Source: CAJXMH01 sp040220135 (lineage in GTDB: Bacteria; Bacteroidota; Bacteroidia; Flavobacteriales_E; Vicingaceae). Taken from it: a stretch of 64,000 nucleotides of DNA. The notes under the pieces were generated by a model. That model saw only the letters and a list, made by a program, of their open reading frames with translations, did not search any database and had not been told where the DNA came from. Positions 34,543 to 44,300 of this stretch are shown piece by piece; the first letter of the stretch is position 1; the number at the start of each line of letters is the position of its first letter. Location: contig JAVJTT010000026.1 in assembly GCA_040220135.1 (NCBI GenBank), forward strand, positions 1 through 64,000. The letters are read 5' to 3'. The translations under genes and the position numbers were made by a program.

Positions 34543-35459
34543 TCAACAATGTATTTTCTAGCTATTTCTACTTGCTTGGAGATCTTTTGTAAGGTAGAGT
34601 CCGAGATAGAAACTTTTTCTTGTCCCGTATTTAGCACAAGCTCTCCTTTTTGATTGGTAGAGCTTGTTTTGGCGGTGGATTGAGCCGGATAGTTTATTTC
34701 TTCATAATGCTTGCTCATAGTTACTAGACTTAGCTCAATAGAGTCAACAAGCGGAGAGTTTTCTATTCTATTTTCTAATAAGCTTAATAGGTTGTTCAAG
34801 GAGTGTTTTTGACCAGCAATAATGCTTTCAATGCCGCTTGGGTCTGCTTCACTAGCATGCATTTTAGTTCCTAAAAACATGCCTTCAACCCAGCCGCCAA
34901 TTAATATTGAAGTCGAAATATCTTGTCGATGTTGATCCTTTAAGTAAGCATCATTATTCAAGAAGAAGTCACTAATGACTTGAAGCAGGGTATCTCGGTT
35001 ATTCGGGTTCTTTTCAAGACGACTGATAAACTCTTTGCGAAAGGTTTGTCCAACTCCAAGGTCTTCGGCCATGAGTTGTGAGCAGGTGAAGTAATCAATC
35101 GCATCTTCGTGTCTTCCGAAAAGCCCTGCGTAGCTTAAGTCAGCGCCGTATACACCCAAGTTTAGCGCTTTTTTATTTGGTAGCACATATTCTTTTCTTC
35201 GGGCTGTTTTATGAAGTTTCTCACTATTGTAATTCACTCCTTCTTTTTTAAACAAAAGCGTTAGCTCCATAGGCGATGGCAGGGAGTAAAAAATCTTCTT
35301 GATCTGTTCAGCTTTAAGGCTGTCAGCCTCAGACCGTCTTGGCTTTGCCTGAATCGTTTTTGAGGAATTGCTCTTCGAAGGAGCTTGTTCTAAACAAGCA
35401 GCTAACGAAAAAATAAGAAGTAAAATAAAGAGCGTGTGAAATGGTTTAGTTCTGAACAT
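34539..35459 (-). CDS. Lipoprotein of unknown function
   Basis: 306 residues from the ATG at 35459; a TTG three codons earlier is less likely. The signal is FRTKPFHTLFILLLIFSLAAC with the lipid cysteine at about residue 22. The linker is Ser/Lys-rich, and the rest is mostly helical, beginning SLPSPMELTLLFKKEGVNY. It carries LNLGVYGADLSYAGLFGRHE near residue 100, a segment I have seen in uncharacterised Bacteroidota lipoproteins. No catalytic motif is visible. It is 18 bases downstream of polA on the same strand and coupled to the next gene. Confidence 0.7.
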   Translation of the reverse strand: MFRTKPFHTLFILLLIFSLAACLEQAPSKSNSSKTIQAKPRRSEADSLKAEQIKKIFYSLPSPMELTLLFKKEGVNYNSEKLHKTARRKEYVLPNKKALNLGVYGADLSYAGLFGRHEDAIDYFTCSQLMAEDLGVGQTFRKEFISRLEKNPNNRDTLLQVISDFFLNNDAYLKDQHRQDISTSILIGGWVEGMFLGTKMHASEADPSGIESIIAGQKHSLNNLLSLLENRIENSPLVDSIELSLVTMSKHYEEINYPAQSTAKTSSTNQKGELVLNTGQEKVSISDSTLQKISKQVEIARKYIVE

Positions 35460-35477
35460 CTGTTTCAAATATATAAC

Positions 35478-38267
35478 TTAATGGGCTTCCAGCCAATTGC
35501 TTGCATGATCCATTTCTACGGTCAAAGGAACATCAAGTTTCACAGCTTGCTCCATTTCTTCTTTAATTATAGCACTGATTTGTTCTATTTCATCTTTGTG
35601 GGCATCAAAAACCAATTCATCGTGTACCTGTAAAAGTAATTTTGATTGGAATTTTTCTTGCTTGAAACGTCGGTGAATATTAATCATGGCTATTTTAATA
35701 ATATCAGCTGCAGATCCTTGAATGGGGGCGTTTATGGCATTTCGTTCGGCAAAACCCCTTACCACTGCGTTTCTGCCATTAATGTCAGGCAAATACCTTC
35801 TGCGTTTCATGATAGTTTCTACATAGCCATGCTTTTTAGCATATTCAATGCTTTCGTCCATGTAAGATTTTATTTTCGGGTACTTTTCAAAGTAACTGTC
35901 TATAATTTCTTTTGCTTCCTTTCTTGGAATGCTCAAGCGCTGCGAAAGTCCGTAAGCTGAAATGCCATAAATAATTCCAAAGTTTACCATCTTGGCTTTA
36001 CTTCTCATATCTCTATCAACCTGATCAAGTTCAACTTCAAAGACTTTTGCGGCAGTTGCTGCGTGAATGTCAAGTCCTTCCTTAAAGGCTTTCATCATGC
36101 TTTCGTCTTGACTTAATGCGGCAATGATACGGAGTTCTATTTGCGAGTAGTCTGCTGCTAGTAGTTCAAAATCCGAGGAGCGAGGAATAAAGGCTTCTCT
36201 AATTTTACGTCCTCTTTCAGTTCGAATGGGAATGTTTTGCAAGTTGGGGTTGTTAGAGCTTAATCTACCAGTGGCAGCAACCGCTTGCATGTAATTGGTG
36301 TGGATGTGTCCAGTTTTCTGATTGATCAACTCAGGCAAAGCATCCACATAGGTTGATTTCAATTTTTTAACCGATCGGTATTCTAACACCTTGGGTATAA
36401 TATCATGCTTGTCAGCAAGCTTTTGTAAAGTTTCTTCTGACGTAGAATACTGGCCACTCTTGGTTTTTTTGGCTTTGTCAGTGATTTCCATTACATCAAA
36501 AAGCACTTCCCCTAGCTGTTTCGGAGAGTCAACATTGAAGCTGGTTCCGGCCATCTCAATGATTTCTTTTTCTAATTTATCAATTTCTGTCCCTAACTCT
36601 TTCGAGAATTTAGCGAGGTTGTCTTTATCAAGCCTAATGCCTTCTAACTCCATGGCAGCAAGCACTTCAATCAAAGGCATTTCTATATCATCAAATAGTT
36701 TGCGCAGGTCGTGCTTTTGCAGTTGCTTTTCAAAAAGCTCTTTCAATTGCAGGGTAATATCTGCATCCTCACCGGCATAATCAACTACTTTTTCGACTTC
36801 AACATCTCTCATACTGCCTTGATTCTTCCCTTTCTTGCCAATTAAGTCTTCAATGGGCATAGGGCGGTAATTCAAGTAGTTTTCTGCCAACACATCCATC
36901 TTGTGTTTTTGGTCAGGTTGCAGCAAATAATGGGCAATCATGGTGTCGAAAAACTTGCCTTTGATCGCTACACCATACTTTTTCAAAATCGCCAGATCGT
37001 ATTTCAGGTTTTGAGCGATAAATTCTTTCTCTGAATCTTCAAAAATGGTTTTAAAGGGTTCTAATTGTTTTTTTGCATTTTCTTGATCCGCCTCAATGGG
37101 GCAATAAAACGCTTTTCCTTTTTCAATGGCAAAGGCCAAGCCTACCAATTCAGCATTTATGGGGTTTAGGCCCGTTGTTTCTGTGTCAAAGCAAATCGAT
37201 TTTGCGCTTTTTAAGGTTTTGATTAAGTCATCCACCTCTTTGTCAGACTGAACCAGTTTGTACTCGTATTCCGAATTTTCTAAGCTTTTGAGTTCTTTTA
37301 GCTCTTCTGTTGGCTCTTTCTCTGAAGATTCTTGGTTGCTAAAAAGATCCATTTGTCCATTCTTGTTATCAGCGGTAATGGAAACTTCTTCCCCTAGAAT
37401 TCTTTTGCTAAGGGTTCGAAATTCTACTTCGGCAAACACTTCTTCTAAAAGCTCCTTATTCATAGGATCTTTTTTCAAGCTGTCGGGATCAAAGTCTACC
37501 GGTGCATCAATTAAAATGGTAGCCAATTTTTTGGAAAGCAAAGCCTGCTCTTTATTGGCTTCAACTTTTTCTTTCATCTTACCCTTAAGGTCAGCGGTAT
37601 TCTCTAGCAAGCTTTCAATGCTGCCGTATTGCTTCAAAAACTTTTTAGCGGTCTTGTCGCCAACCCCAGGTATTCCGGGAATATTATCCACTGCATCTCC
37701 CCGCATCCCCAAATAATCAATTACTTGAAGCGGATCTTCAATTTCAAATTTCTCACAGACTTCATCAATGCCCCACACTTCGGCCTTGTTGCCCATACGA
37801 GAAGGTTTGTACATGAAAATGTGATCACTTACTAGCTGACCAAAATCCTTGTCGGGTGTCATCATGTAGGTGGTATAGCCTTCAGTTTCGGCCTTTTTAG
37901 CTAAAGTGCCAATCACATCATCGGCCTCGTAGCCATCCGAATAGAGAATTGGAATATTGAAGCCCTCTATGATTTTTTTGATGTAGGGAATAGCGCTTCG
38001 AATGTCATCCGGCATTTCTTCTCGGTTGGCTTTGTATTCGGCAAATTCTTCATGACGAGAAGTGGGTTTGTCGGTATCAAAAACTACTGCAATGTGCGTG
38101 GGCTTGTGATTGCTTAAAACATCGTATAGGGTAGAGGTGAAACCATAAATGGCTGAAGTATTCAAGCCTTTGGAATTGACCATTTGATTTTGACTAAGGG
38201 CAAAATAGGCTCTGTAAATCAAAGCATAGGCATCGAGCAGCCATAGTGTTTTTGTATCTTCTGACAT
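35478..38267 (-). CDS. polA: DNA polymerase I
   Basis: A 929-residue enzyme for Okazaki-fragment maturation and repair. The N-terminal 5' nuclease (about 1-290) has VVFDTDKPTSRHEEFAEYKA and YEADDVIGTLA. The 3'-5' exonuclease domain (about 340-530) keeps the acidic motif CFDTETTGLNPINAELVG and YAGEDADITLQL, so proofreading looks intact. The polymerase domain has motif A (DYSQIELRIIAALSQDE, near 695), motif B (RSKAKMVNFGIIYGISAYG) and motif C (LQVHDELVFD, near 890). The length is normal. Confidence 0.97.
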   Translation of the reverse strand: MSEDTKTLWLLDAYALIYRAYFALSQNQMVNSKGLNTSAIYGFTSTLYDVLSNHKPTHIAVVFDTDKPTSRHEEFAEYKANREEMPDDIRSAIPYIKKIIEGFNIPILYSDGYEADDVIGTLAKKAETEGYTTYMMTPDKDFGQLVSDHIFMYKPSRMGNKAEVWGIDEVCEKFEIEDPLQVIDYLGMRGDAVDNIPGIPGVGDKTAKKFLKQYGSIESLLENTADLKGKMKEKVEANKEQALLSKKLATILIDAPVDFDPDSLKKDPMNKELLEEVFAEVEFRTLSKRILGEEVSITADNKNGQMDLFSNQESSEKEPTEELKELKSLENSEYEYKLVQSDKEVDDLIKTLKSAKSICFDTETTGLNPINAELVGLAFAIEKGKAFYCPIEADQENAKKQLEPFKTIFEDSEKEFIAQNLKYDLAILKKYGVAIKGKFFDTMIAHYLLQPDQKHKMDVLAENYLNYRPMPIEDLIGKKGKNQGSMRDVEVEKVVDYAGEDADITLQLKELFEKQLQKHDLRKLFDDIEMPLIEVLAAMELEGIRLDKDNLAKFSKELGTEIDKLEKEIIEMAGTSFNVDSPKQLGEVLFDVMEITDKAKKTKSGQYSTSEETLQKLADKHDIIPKVLEYRSVKKLKSTYVDALPELINQKTGHIHTNYMQAVAATGRLSSNNPNLQNIPIRTERGRKIREAFIPRSSDFELLAADYSQIELRIIAALSQDESMMKAFKEGLDIHAATAAKVFEVELDQVDRDMRSKAKMVNFGIIYGISAYGLSQRLSIPRKEAKEIIDSYFEKYPKIKSYMDESIEYAKKHGYVETIMKRRRYLPDINGRNAVVRGFAERNAINAPIQGSAADIIKIAMINIHRRFKQEKFQSKLLLQVHDELVFDAHKDEIEQISAIIKEEMEQAVKLDVPLTVEMDHASNWLEAH

Positions 38268-38336
38268 TGAATTATGAAACTAAAAATGAAGCCTCAAGTT
38301 AAGTAAATTGAGGGTAAAATGAAATCAGCTTTAAGG

Positions 38337-39359
38337 CTATTTTGCCTCTTTTAAAACAGTGGCTAAAACGGTTTCCCCAACGGCTTCTAAAGTAGCCTTG
38401 TCAATGATGTCAATGTTGTCATCATGCGTATGCCAATGGGGAGCAAAAGCCATGGTTGAGGGGTCGTATTGTATAATGTCGATACTAGGAATGTTTGCTA
38501 TTTTATTGACATACAAATGGTCGTCTTCTCCTACATGAGTGGTTTCTTGAAACACAAAATGATTTCCATGCCCCAGCATTTTGGCTATTCCCCAAACATG
38601 ATCCACTACTTGTGGAGCATAGTATAGACTGATGGCTTCTTTGGTGAAATAGGCGTCTTTTGCACCTACCATGTCCAGAAGGATGCCATAATTCGCTGAA
38701 TAGTTTGCTTTGTGAGGGTTTTTAGCCCAATATTGACTGCCTAAACACCAGGTGCCGCTCTGTCTTTTTTGCATGCCTGAAGAAGGTTGCCCATAGTCTT
38801 CTGCATCAAAAAAGATGATGTCGACGCCAATACTCGGTTTTAAGGTGTCGAGTTGACGAGCAATTTCTAACAACACACCAACTCCACTTCCGCCATCGTT
38901 AGCACCCGGAATGGCCTTGCCTTTGTTTTTCTTGTCTTGGTCAGCAAATGGTCTTGTGTCCCAATGTGCAAACAACAAGACACGATTATTGAGCTCGGCT
39001 TTATATTCTCCAATGATGTTTACAATGTTTAACTGTTCTCCGTCAAAGGCTTTTACTTTTGCTTTTTGCTCGCTTACTGCAAAGCCGTAATTGGAAAGCT
39101 TAGAGCTGAGATAGCGAGCTGCTTTTTGGTGGGCTTCCGTATTTGGAACGCGTGGTCCAAATGCTAGTTGTTGCTCGATAAAAGCATAAGCTGAGTCTTC
39201 ACTAAAAGGGGGTCGTTCAACCGTAAAAGTGGGTTTCTTTGCCTTCTGCTGAGTAGACGGTTTTGGGCTTTTCTTTTTTTGCTCAGAATCGCACGACCAG
39301 AACAAAAAAGAAAGTAAAAAGACAAAAAGACTAATTCTCAAAATACCACTCCGCTCCAT
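38337..39359 (-). CDS. M28-family peptidase / glutaminyl-cyclase-like lipoprotein
   Basis: A 340-residue protein with a lipoprotein signal (ILRISLFVFLLSFLFWSC) and a Lys/Pro-rich linker. Zinc ligands of the M28 fold are visible: FAHWDTRP near residue 132, ANDGGSGVGVLLE near 153, FFDAEDYGQ near 190 and the final histidine in FAPHWHTHDDNIDIID near 308. The spacing and the HWDTRP/WHTHDDN pairs resemble the glutaminyl-peptide cyclotransferases as much as aminopeptidases, so the reaction is left open. Its start overlaps the 3' end of cysS by 29 bases. Confidence 0.85.
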   Translation of the reverse strand: MERSGILRISLFVFLLSFLFWSCDSEQKKKSPKPSTQQKAKKPTFTVERPPFSEDSAYAFIEQQLAFGPRVPNTEAHQKAARYLSSKLSNYGFAVSEQKAKVKAFDGEQLNIVNIIGEYKAELNNRVLLFAHWDTRPFADQDKKNKGKAIPGANDGGSGVGVLLEIARQLDTLKPSIGVDIIFFDAEDYGQPSSGMQKRQSGTWCLGSQYWAKNPHKANYSANYGILLDMVGAKDAYFTKEAISLYYAPQVVDHVWGIAKMLGHGNHFVFQETTHVGEDDHLYVNKIANIPSIDIIQYDPSTMAFAPHWHTHDDNIDIIDKATLEAVGETVLATVLKEAK

Positions 39360-40809
39360 CTTTTCCGTCTTTTACTGCAATCTTTAATTCCTTTAATCGA
39401 TCTCTAATTTGATCGGCTGTTTGATAGTCTTTTTGCACCTTAGCTGCTTTTCTAAAGTCTAAAACCATTTGCATCAATTCATCAACTACCTCATGTTCTT
39501 CTTCAGCATCGCCTTCATTCATTAAGCCTAGAACATTAAAATAAAAAGCTTTGAAAACTTTTTTAAATTTATTTAAATCTTCTTCCTTTAGACTTTCTTT
39601 TTTACTTTCAAGAGCATTGATCCACTTTACTCCTTCAAACAATTGGGCAATGGCAATTGGAGAATTAAAATCGTCGTCCATGGCTTCGTAAAGCTTGGCT
39701 TCAAATTCATCTACCTTTAAGGTTGATTGATTGCCGGCTTGCAAAGTTTCAAGCTTATCAACTCCATTTTGAAGTCGCTGCAATCCTTTGGCTGCCGCTT
39801 CTAAAGCTTCATTTGAAAAGTCTAGTGTACTGCGATAATGAGACTGTAAAATGAAAAAACGAACCGTCATGGGCGAGTAGGCTCGATCAAGCTGAAAGTT
39901 GTCTCCGCTAAAAAGCTCGTGACAAAAAATTCCATTACCCAATGATTTGCCCATTTTTTGACCGTTGATGGTCACCATGTTGTTGTGTAGCCAATAGTTG
40001 GCAAATGCTTTGTCGGTGTGTGCTTCTGCTTGAGCAATTTCACACTCATGGTGAGGAAAAGCATTTTCTAAACCACCTCCATGAATGTCAAAATTATCGC
40101 CTAAGTATTTTTGACTCATTACCGTGCACTCAATGTGCCATCCCGGATATCCTTTTCCCCAAGGGCTATTCCATTGCATTAAGTGAGATGGCTCTGCTTT
40201 TTTCCAAAGAGCAAAGTCGATGGAGTTCTTTTTTTCTGACTGTCCGGAAAGGCTGCGATTGGCTGCTCCTTCTAGCATTTCTTCTATCGAACGACCGGAT
40301 AGTTTGCCATAATCGTGGCTTTCATCGTATTTGGCTACATCAAAATAAACCGAACCATTTACTTCATAAGCAAAACCTTTTTCTATCAAGTCTTCGATAA
40401 TTTCAATTTGCTCTGGAATATGTCCGGAAGGTCGTGGGTAAATATCTGCCCGCTTTACGTTCAAGGCATCCATGTCTCGAAAGTAATTATACATGTACTT
40501 TTCAACCACCGCCATGGGGTCTACTTTTTCCAAACGAGATTGCTTGGCAATTTTGTCATCCCCTTCGTCGGCATCATCGGTTAAATGTCCAACATCGGTA
40601 ATGTTTTGCACATACTTTACCTTGGGATACTTGTGAACTAAATAGCGGTAAATTAGGTCGAAGGAAACATACGATTTGGCATGACCTAAATGGGCATCTC
40701 CATAAACCGTAGGGCCACAAACATACATGCCAATTACCTCAGGGTCTATGGGTTTAAACGTTTCTTTCTTTCGATGTAAAGTATTGTATACGGTAAGGGG
40801 TGAACTCAT
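39331..40809 (-). CDS. cysS: Cysteinyl-tRNA synthetase
   Basis: A 492-residue class I synthetase. The N-terminal zinc and HIGH regions are MYVCGPTVYGDAHLGHAKSY, with HLGH the HIGH variant. GWHIECTVMSQKYLG and the zinc-binding GGGLENAFPHHECEIAQAE are near residue 230-255. The KMSKS loop is KMGKSLGN near residue 290. A helical anticodon-binding C-terminal part follows. The length is typical. Confidence 0.97.
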   Translation of the reverse strand: MSSPLTVYNTLHRKKETFKPIDPEVIGMYVCGPTVYGDAHLGHAKSYVSFDLIYRYLVHKYPKVKYVQNITDVGHLTDDADEGDDKIAKQSRLEKVDPMAVVEKYMYNYFRDMDALNVKRADIYPRPSGHIPEQIEIIEDLIEKGFAYEVNGSVYFDVAKYDESHDYGKLSGRSIEEMLEGAANRSLSGQSEKKNSIDFALWKKAEPSHLMQWNSPWGKGYPGWHIECTVMSQKYLGDNFDIHGGGLENAFPHHECEIAQAEAHTDKAFANYWLHNNMVTINGQKMGKSLGNGIFCHELFSGDNFQLDRAYSPMTVRFFILQSHYRSTLDFSNEALEAAAKGLQRLQNGVDKLETLQAGNQSTLKVDEFEAKLYEAMDDDFNSPIAIAQLFEGVKWINALESKKESLKEEDLNKFKKVFKAFYFNVLGLMNEGDAEEEHEVVDELMQMVLDFRKAAKVQKDYQTADQIRDRLKELKIAVKDGKDGAEWYFEN

Positions 40810-40886
40810 GAAATTGTAGCCTTAATTATCGCTTACAAAGAAACGCATTTTCATAGAGTAGAGGCTGCTTGGAAAGGGAAGGATTG

Positions 40887-41777
40887 TTAATCTTCCTCAA
40901 TTACACCGTCACCAATGTACTTGCCATTTTTGAAGATCATGATCTGTGTCAAAATACCATCGTCGTTATAACGATAATATTTTCCATCCATAAGGCGGTA
41001 ATTTTCGAACTCACCATCCTTTGAGATTTGCTTGTTTGGATTGTAAAGTTTGGCGTAACCGTTACCGTCAAAGCCTCCAATGTTTGGTTTTTCTGCCGTT
41101 TTACTGGCCTCTACCTTAACGTCTTTCCCGGCATCCATTTGCTTTTTCAAGGGATCCTCTTGAGGTGTTTTTGGGGCAAAAGTTTGAAATTTGCTTTGGT
41201 CCATCACTCCATCGTTGAAGTATTTTACTTCCATCAGGTCCCCATTTTCGTAGTACATTTTTAACTCACCACTTTCTTGGCCGCCTTGCCAATCACCCTC
41301 CAACTGAAGCTGACCATTTGGATAGTAATATTTTTGTTTCCCATTTCTACGACCGTCATCCGTAAAAGTAAATTCTTGAGCCACCTGCCCATTGGGGTGA
41401 TAGCGTTTAAAATCTCCCGTGTTCTTGGTGCGTTGCCAATTCCCTTCTTCTTGCACTTTCCCATTTTCATAATAAAGGGTATAAGGGCCCATGGGGCGGC
41501 TGTTGTTGTAAGTGATTTTGCTCTTTAAATTACCGTTTGGAAAGTACTCTTTCCACAAACCTACTTTGCGGCTGTTCTTGTATTCTCCTTCTTCCACAAC
41601 TTGTCCTACCTGAAAGCCTGGGTGTTTAGCTGCTTTTGCTTTTACAATCCACATTCCTTGACGCCGACGATTTTCATCCATGTAGTTAATCGTGTCGCCA
41701 TCAACCAATTCAAAACTCTGAGAAAATACAGGGCTAAGCAAGGAAAAAAATAGAAGGAGAAATAAGCTACGCTTCAT
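40887..41777 (-). CDS. Exported MORN-repeat-variant (YwqK-like) protein
   Basis: A 296-residue protein with a signal peptide (KRSLFLLLFFSLLSPVFSQ). It contains six or more repeats of about 22 residues of the form G-x-(W/F)-x-x-Y-x-x-N-G-x-(L/V), e.g. GLWKEYFPNGNLKSKITY and GKQKYYYPNGQLQLEGDW, up to YKYNDDGILT-like sequence near the end. This is the MORN_2 repeat family, labelled YwqK antitoxin in databases. The toxin-antitoxin label is not supported here because no partner toxin lies nearby. It is probably a structural surface or periplasmic protein. Confidence 0.85.
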   Translation of the reverse strand: MKRSLFLLLFFSLLSPVFSQSFELVDGDTINYMDENRRRQGMWIVKAKAAKHPGFQVGQVVEEGEYKNSRKVGLWKEYFPNGNLKSKITYNNSRPMGPYTLYYENGKVQEEGNWQRTKNTGDFKRYHPNGQVAQEFTFTDDGRRNGKQKYYYPNGQLQLEGDWQGGQESGELKMYYENGDLMEVKYFNDGVMDQSKFQTFAPKTPQEDPLKKQMDAGKDVKVEASKTAEKPNIGGFDGNGYAKLYNPNKQISKDGEFENYRLMDGKYYRYNDDGILTQIMIFKNGKYIGDGVIEED

Positions 41778-41816
41778 TTCGTAAATATAAAAAAATAATC
41801 GAGGTCTTGCTTGCGA

Positions 41817-42749
41817 CTAATGATTTCGCTTTTTAAGCTGTTCAATCATGTCTGCACTCATTTTCTCAAGATCATATTCCAATCGCCAATTCCAATCGCT
41901 TTGGGCATCATGGTCATTAATGTTACTTGGCCAGCTATCTGCTATTTTTTGTCTGAAATCGGGAGCATAAGATATTTCAAATTCCGGTATGATCTTTTTG
42001 ATCTCAGCCGAAATTTCTTTGGGTGAAAATGAAATTCCCCCTAAGTTATAGCTTGAGCGGATCTTGATGTTTTCTGCCGGAGCTTCCATCAGTTCTATGG
42101 TGGCTCGAATGGCATCTTCCATGTACATCATGGGCAGGTAAGTTTCTTCGGAAAGAAACGATTCGTATTTCCCTTCTTTTAAGGCTTGGTGGTAAATGTC
42201 AACCGCGTAATCTGTTGTTCCGCCGCCCGGCATACTTTTGTAGCCAATTAAACCAGGGTAGCGAATGCTTCTTACGTCTACATCGTAATTCTTGGCATAA
42301 TACTCACACCAACGCTCACCGGCTAATTTGCTTATGCCGTAAACAGTGGTGGGGTCAGTAACCGTGTGCTGTGGTGTATTGTCTCTTGGGGTATTGGGGC
42401 CAAAAACGGCAATGGAACTCGGCCAAAATACTTTTTTGACCTTTCCTTCTTTAGCTAGATCAAGGACATAAAAAAGACTATCCATATTAAGCTCCCAGGC
42501 AAATTTGACTTGTTTCTCCGCATTGGCAGAAAGCAGAGCAGCAAGATGGTAAATCTCATCGACCTTGTATTGGTCAACCAACTCATGAAGCCTTTTTTTG
42601 TCCAGTGCATTTAACACTTCAAAAGGGCCTTCCATATCGTCTAATTCTCGAATATCAGTCGCTAAAACCTGCTCTTTGCCTTTCTTTTCTCTCAATTTTT
42701 CGACCAATTCGCGGCCTACTTGCCCCCCGGCACCAATGATTAGGATCAT
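41817..42749 (-). CDS. L-threonine 3-dehydrogenase, epimerase (extended SDR) type
   Basis: 310 residues from the ATG at 42749; the TTG at 42770 adds seven unlikely residues. NAD-binding IIGAGGQVGRELVEKL is at the N-terminus, followed by ATDIRELDD and HLAALLSANAEKQ near residue 75. The catalytic WPSSIAVFG and YGISKLAGERWCEYYA (YxxxK) are near 115 and 138. RSIRYPGLIGYKSMPGGGTT near 161 is typical of the SDR-type threonine dehydrogenases known from animals and Bacteroidota. It oxidises threonine to 2-amino-3-ketobutyrate. The partner ligase (Kbl) is not in the window. Confidence 0.9.
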   Translation of the reverse strand: MILIIGAGGQVGRELVEKLREKKGKEQVLATDIRELDDMEGPFEVLNALDKKRLHELVDQYKVDEIYHLAALLSANAEKQVKFAWELNMDSLFYVLDLAKEGKVKKVFWPSSIAVFGPNTPRDNTPQHTVTDPTTVYGISKLAGERWCEYYAKNYDVDVRSIRYPGLIGYKSMPGGGTTDYAVDIYHQALKEGKYESFLSEETYLPMMYMEDAIRATIELMEAPAENIKIRSSYNLGGISFSPKEISAEIKKIIPEFEISYAPDFRQKIADSWPSNINDHDAQSDWNWRLEYDLEKMSADMIEQLKKRNH

Positions 42750-42770
42750 ACTTGTCAATTTTGTAGCCAA

Positions 42771-43203
42771 AGGTAATTTATCTGCACGATTGGAAAAAGA
42801 AATGTGAAAGATGAAATCAGAAACTATAAAAGATGAAAAGTTTAAGAGAGGAATAGAAGAAAGAGAAATATGAGATCAGAAACAAGAAGCAAGAAATCAG
42901 AAACGAGAAATCGAGAATCAACTTTTAACCCTAAATACTTCAAACTTTAGGTATTTCGGTAAAACTTGAAATCAGAAACGAGAGACTCAACTTCCAACTT
43001 TAAGTACTTCACTAAAATCAGAAATAAGAAATGTGAAATCTGAAACTTGAAAGGAGAAATCAGAAAAAAGTGACAAGAGACTAAGCAATACTGAGGAATC
43101 CTTCTAAAATTTAAGGTCCAAGGTCTTGGCTCTTGTTTCTAAGGTCTTTTGAAGCTGACATTTGTCATTTTTTCTAACTTCCGCCTTTGCCTAACTTTGT
43201 GGC
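42771..43203. repeat. Purine-rich degenerate direct repeats, no gene
   Basis: A non-coding gap of about 430 bases between the divergent threonine dehydrogenase and trhO genes. Its plus strand is strongly purine-rich and made of variants of AAATCAGAAACGAGAAAT. GAAATCAGAAACGAGA occurs exactly at 42893-42908 and 42968-42983, and the 30 bases after each copy are also similar (ACTTTTAACCCTAAATACTTC against ACTTCCAACTTTAAGTACTTC, both in part). Similar GAGAATCAA motifs occur in the inverted repeats of the four-helix-bundle element at 45487-45910. A TAACTTTG box (43192-43199) near the end is a possible -7 element for trhO. Confidence 0.65.
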
Positions 43204-43221
43204 TTGAAAAGTTTTAAATTC

Positions 43222-44268
43222 ATGGAACTTTATAATAAATATGACAAGCAGCTTTTAAAACAGCAGCTTATGGAAGAAGACTTCCATCGCATTACCATTA
43301 GCTTTTATCGCTACGTGATAATTGATGACCCGCATCAGTTGAGAGACGATTTATATGCAGAGTGGTCGGAGATGAATGTTTTTGGCAGAACTTATCTGGC
43401 TAAAGAAGGCATTAATGCCCAAATGAGTGTACCGGAACATTATTGGGAAGAGTTTTTGCTTCGCTTGCAAAAGCGCAAAATATTTGAGAACATGCCGATT
43501 AAAAAAGCGGTGGAAGACGATGGAAAATCGTTTTACAAACTCAAATTGAAAGTGCGACATAAAATTGTAGCCGATGGATTGAATGATGGCACTTTTGATG
43601 TCACCAATGTAGGTCGGCACTTGACCGCCAAAGAATTTAATGAAGCTTTGAATGATCCGAATTCCATCGTGATCGATATGCGTAATCATTACGAAAGTGA
43701 AGTGGGGCATTTTGAAAATGCCATTTGCCCAGATGCCGATACTTTTCGGGATGAGCTTCCTCAGGTGGAAGAAATTCTAAAAGGAAAAGAAGACAAAAAA
43801 GTATTGTTGTATTGCACCGGAGGAATTCGTTGCGAAAAAGCTTCTGCCTACCTAAAACACAAAGGCTATCAAGATGTAAACCAATTGCACGGTGGAATTA
43901 TTGATTATGTGCGACAAGTAAAAGCAGAAAACTTAGACAACAGATTCAAGGGTAAAAACTTTGTGTTTGACGAACGATTGGGAGAGCGGATTTCTGAAGA
44001 GGTGATCAGTGAATGTCACCAATGTGGGAAAGCATGCGACACCCATACTAATTGCAAGAATGATGATTGTCACTTGCTGTTTATTCAATGCGAGGAATGT
44101 GCTGAGAAAATGGACGGTTGCTGTACGCCTGAATGTCAGGAAATCGCCGCTTTGCCTATTGAAGAGCAACGGAAATTGCGAAAGGAAAATAAAAAAGAGG
44201 CGAAAAGAAACGTTTATAAAAGCAGGCTACGTCCTGATTTGAAACAAATTTTAGCAGAAAAGAAATAA
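43222..44268 (+). CDS. trhO: tRNA uridine(34) hydroxylase, rhodanese family
   Basis: 348 residues from the ATG at 43222; the TTG at 43204 is less likely. An N-terminal UPF0176/YceA domain (about 20-110, with FGRTYLAKEGINAQMSVPE) precedes a rhodanese domain. There the active cysteine lies in KVLLYCTGGIRCEKASAYL, near residue 195. The C-terminal cysteine-rich segment, CHQCGKACDTHTNCKNDDCH then CEECAEKMDGCCTPEC, could bind zinc. TrhO makes 5-hydroxyuridine at the wobble base of certain tRNAs. hmgA follows after 32 bases; the pairing is probably only positional. Confidence 0.92.
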   Translation: MELYNKYDKQLLKQQLMEEDFHRITISFYRYVIIDDPHQLRDDLYAEWSEMNVFGRTYLAKEGINAQMSVPEHYWEEFLLRLQKRKIFENMPIKKAVEDDGKSFYKLKLKVRHKIVADGLNDGTFDVTNVGRHLTAKEFNEALNDPNSIVIDMRNHYESEVGHFENAICPDADTFRDELPQVEEILKGKEDKKVLLYCTGGIRCEKASAYLKHKGYQDVNQLHGGIIDYVRQVKAENLDNRFKGKNFVFDERLGERISEEVISECHQCGKACDTHTNCKNDDCHLLFIQCEECAEKMDGCCTPECQEIAALPIEEQRKLRKENKKEAKRNVYKSRLRPDLKQILAEKK

Positions 44269-44300
44269 TGCCTAACTTAAAGCAAACCAAAAGATAAACT

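Noticed and set aside
37258..37716. 152-codon plus-strand frame opposite polA
   Set aside because: Ser/Leu-rich shadow of the highly charged polA frame; polA is unquestionably the gene here.
40887..41777. Toxin-antitoxin system suggested by the YwqK database label
   Set aside because: The protein has a signal peptide and MORN-type repeats, and there is no candidate toxin next to it.
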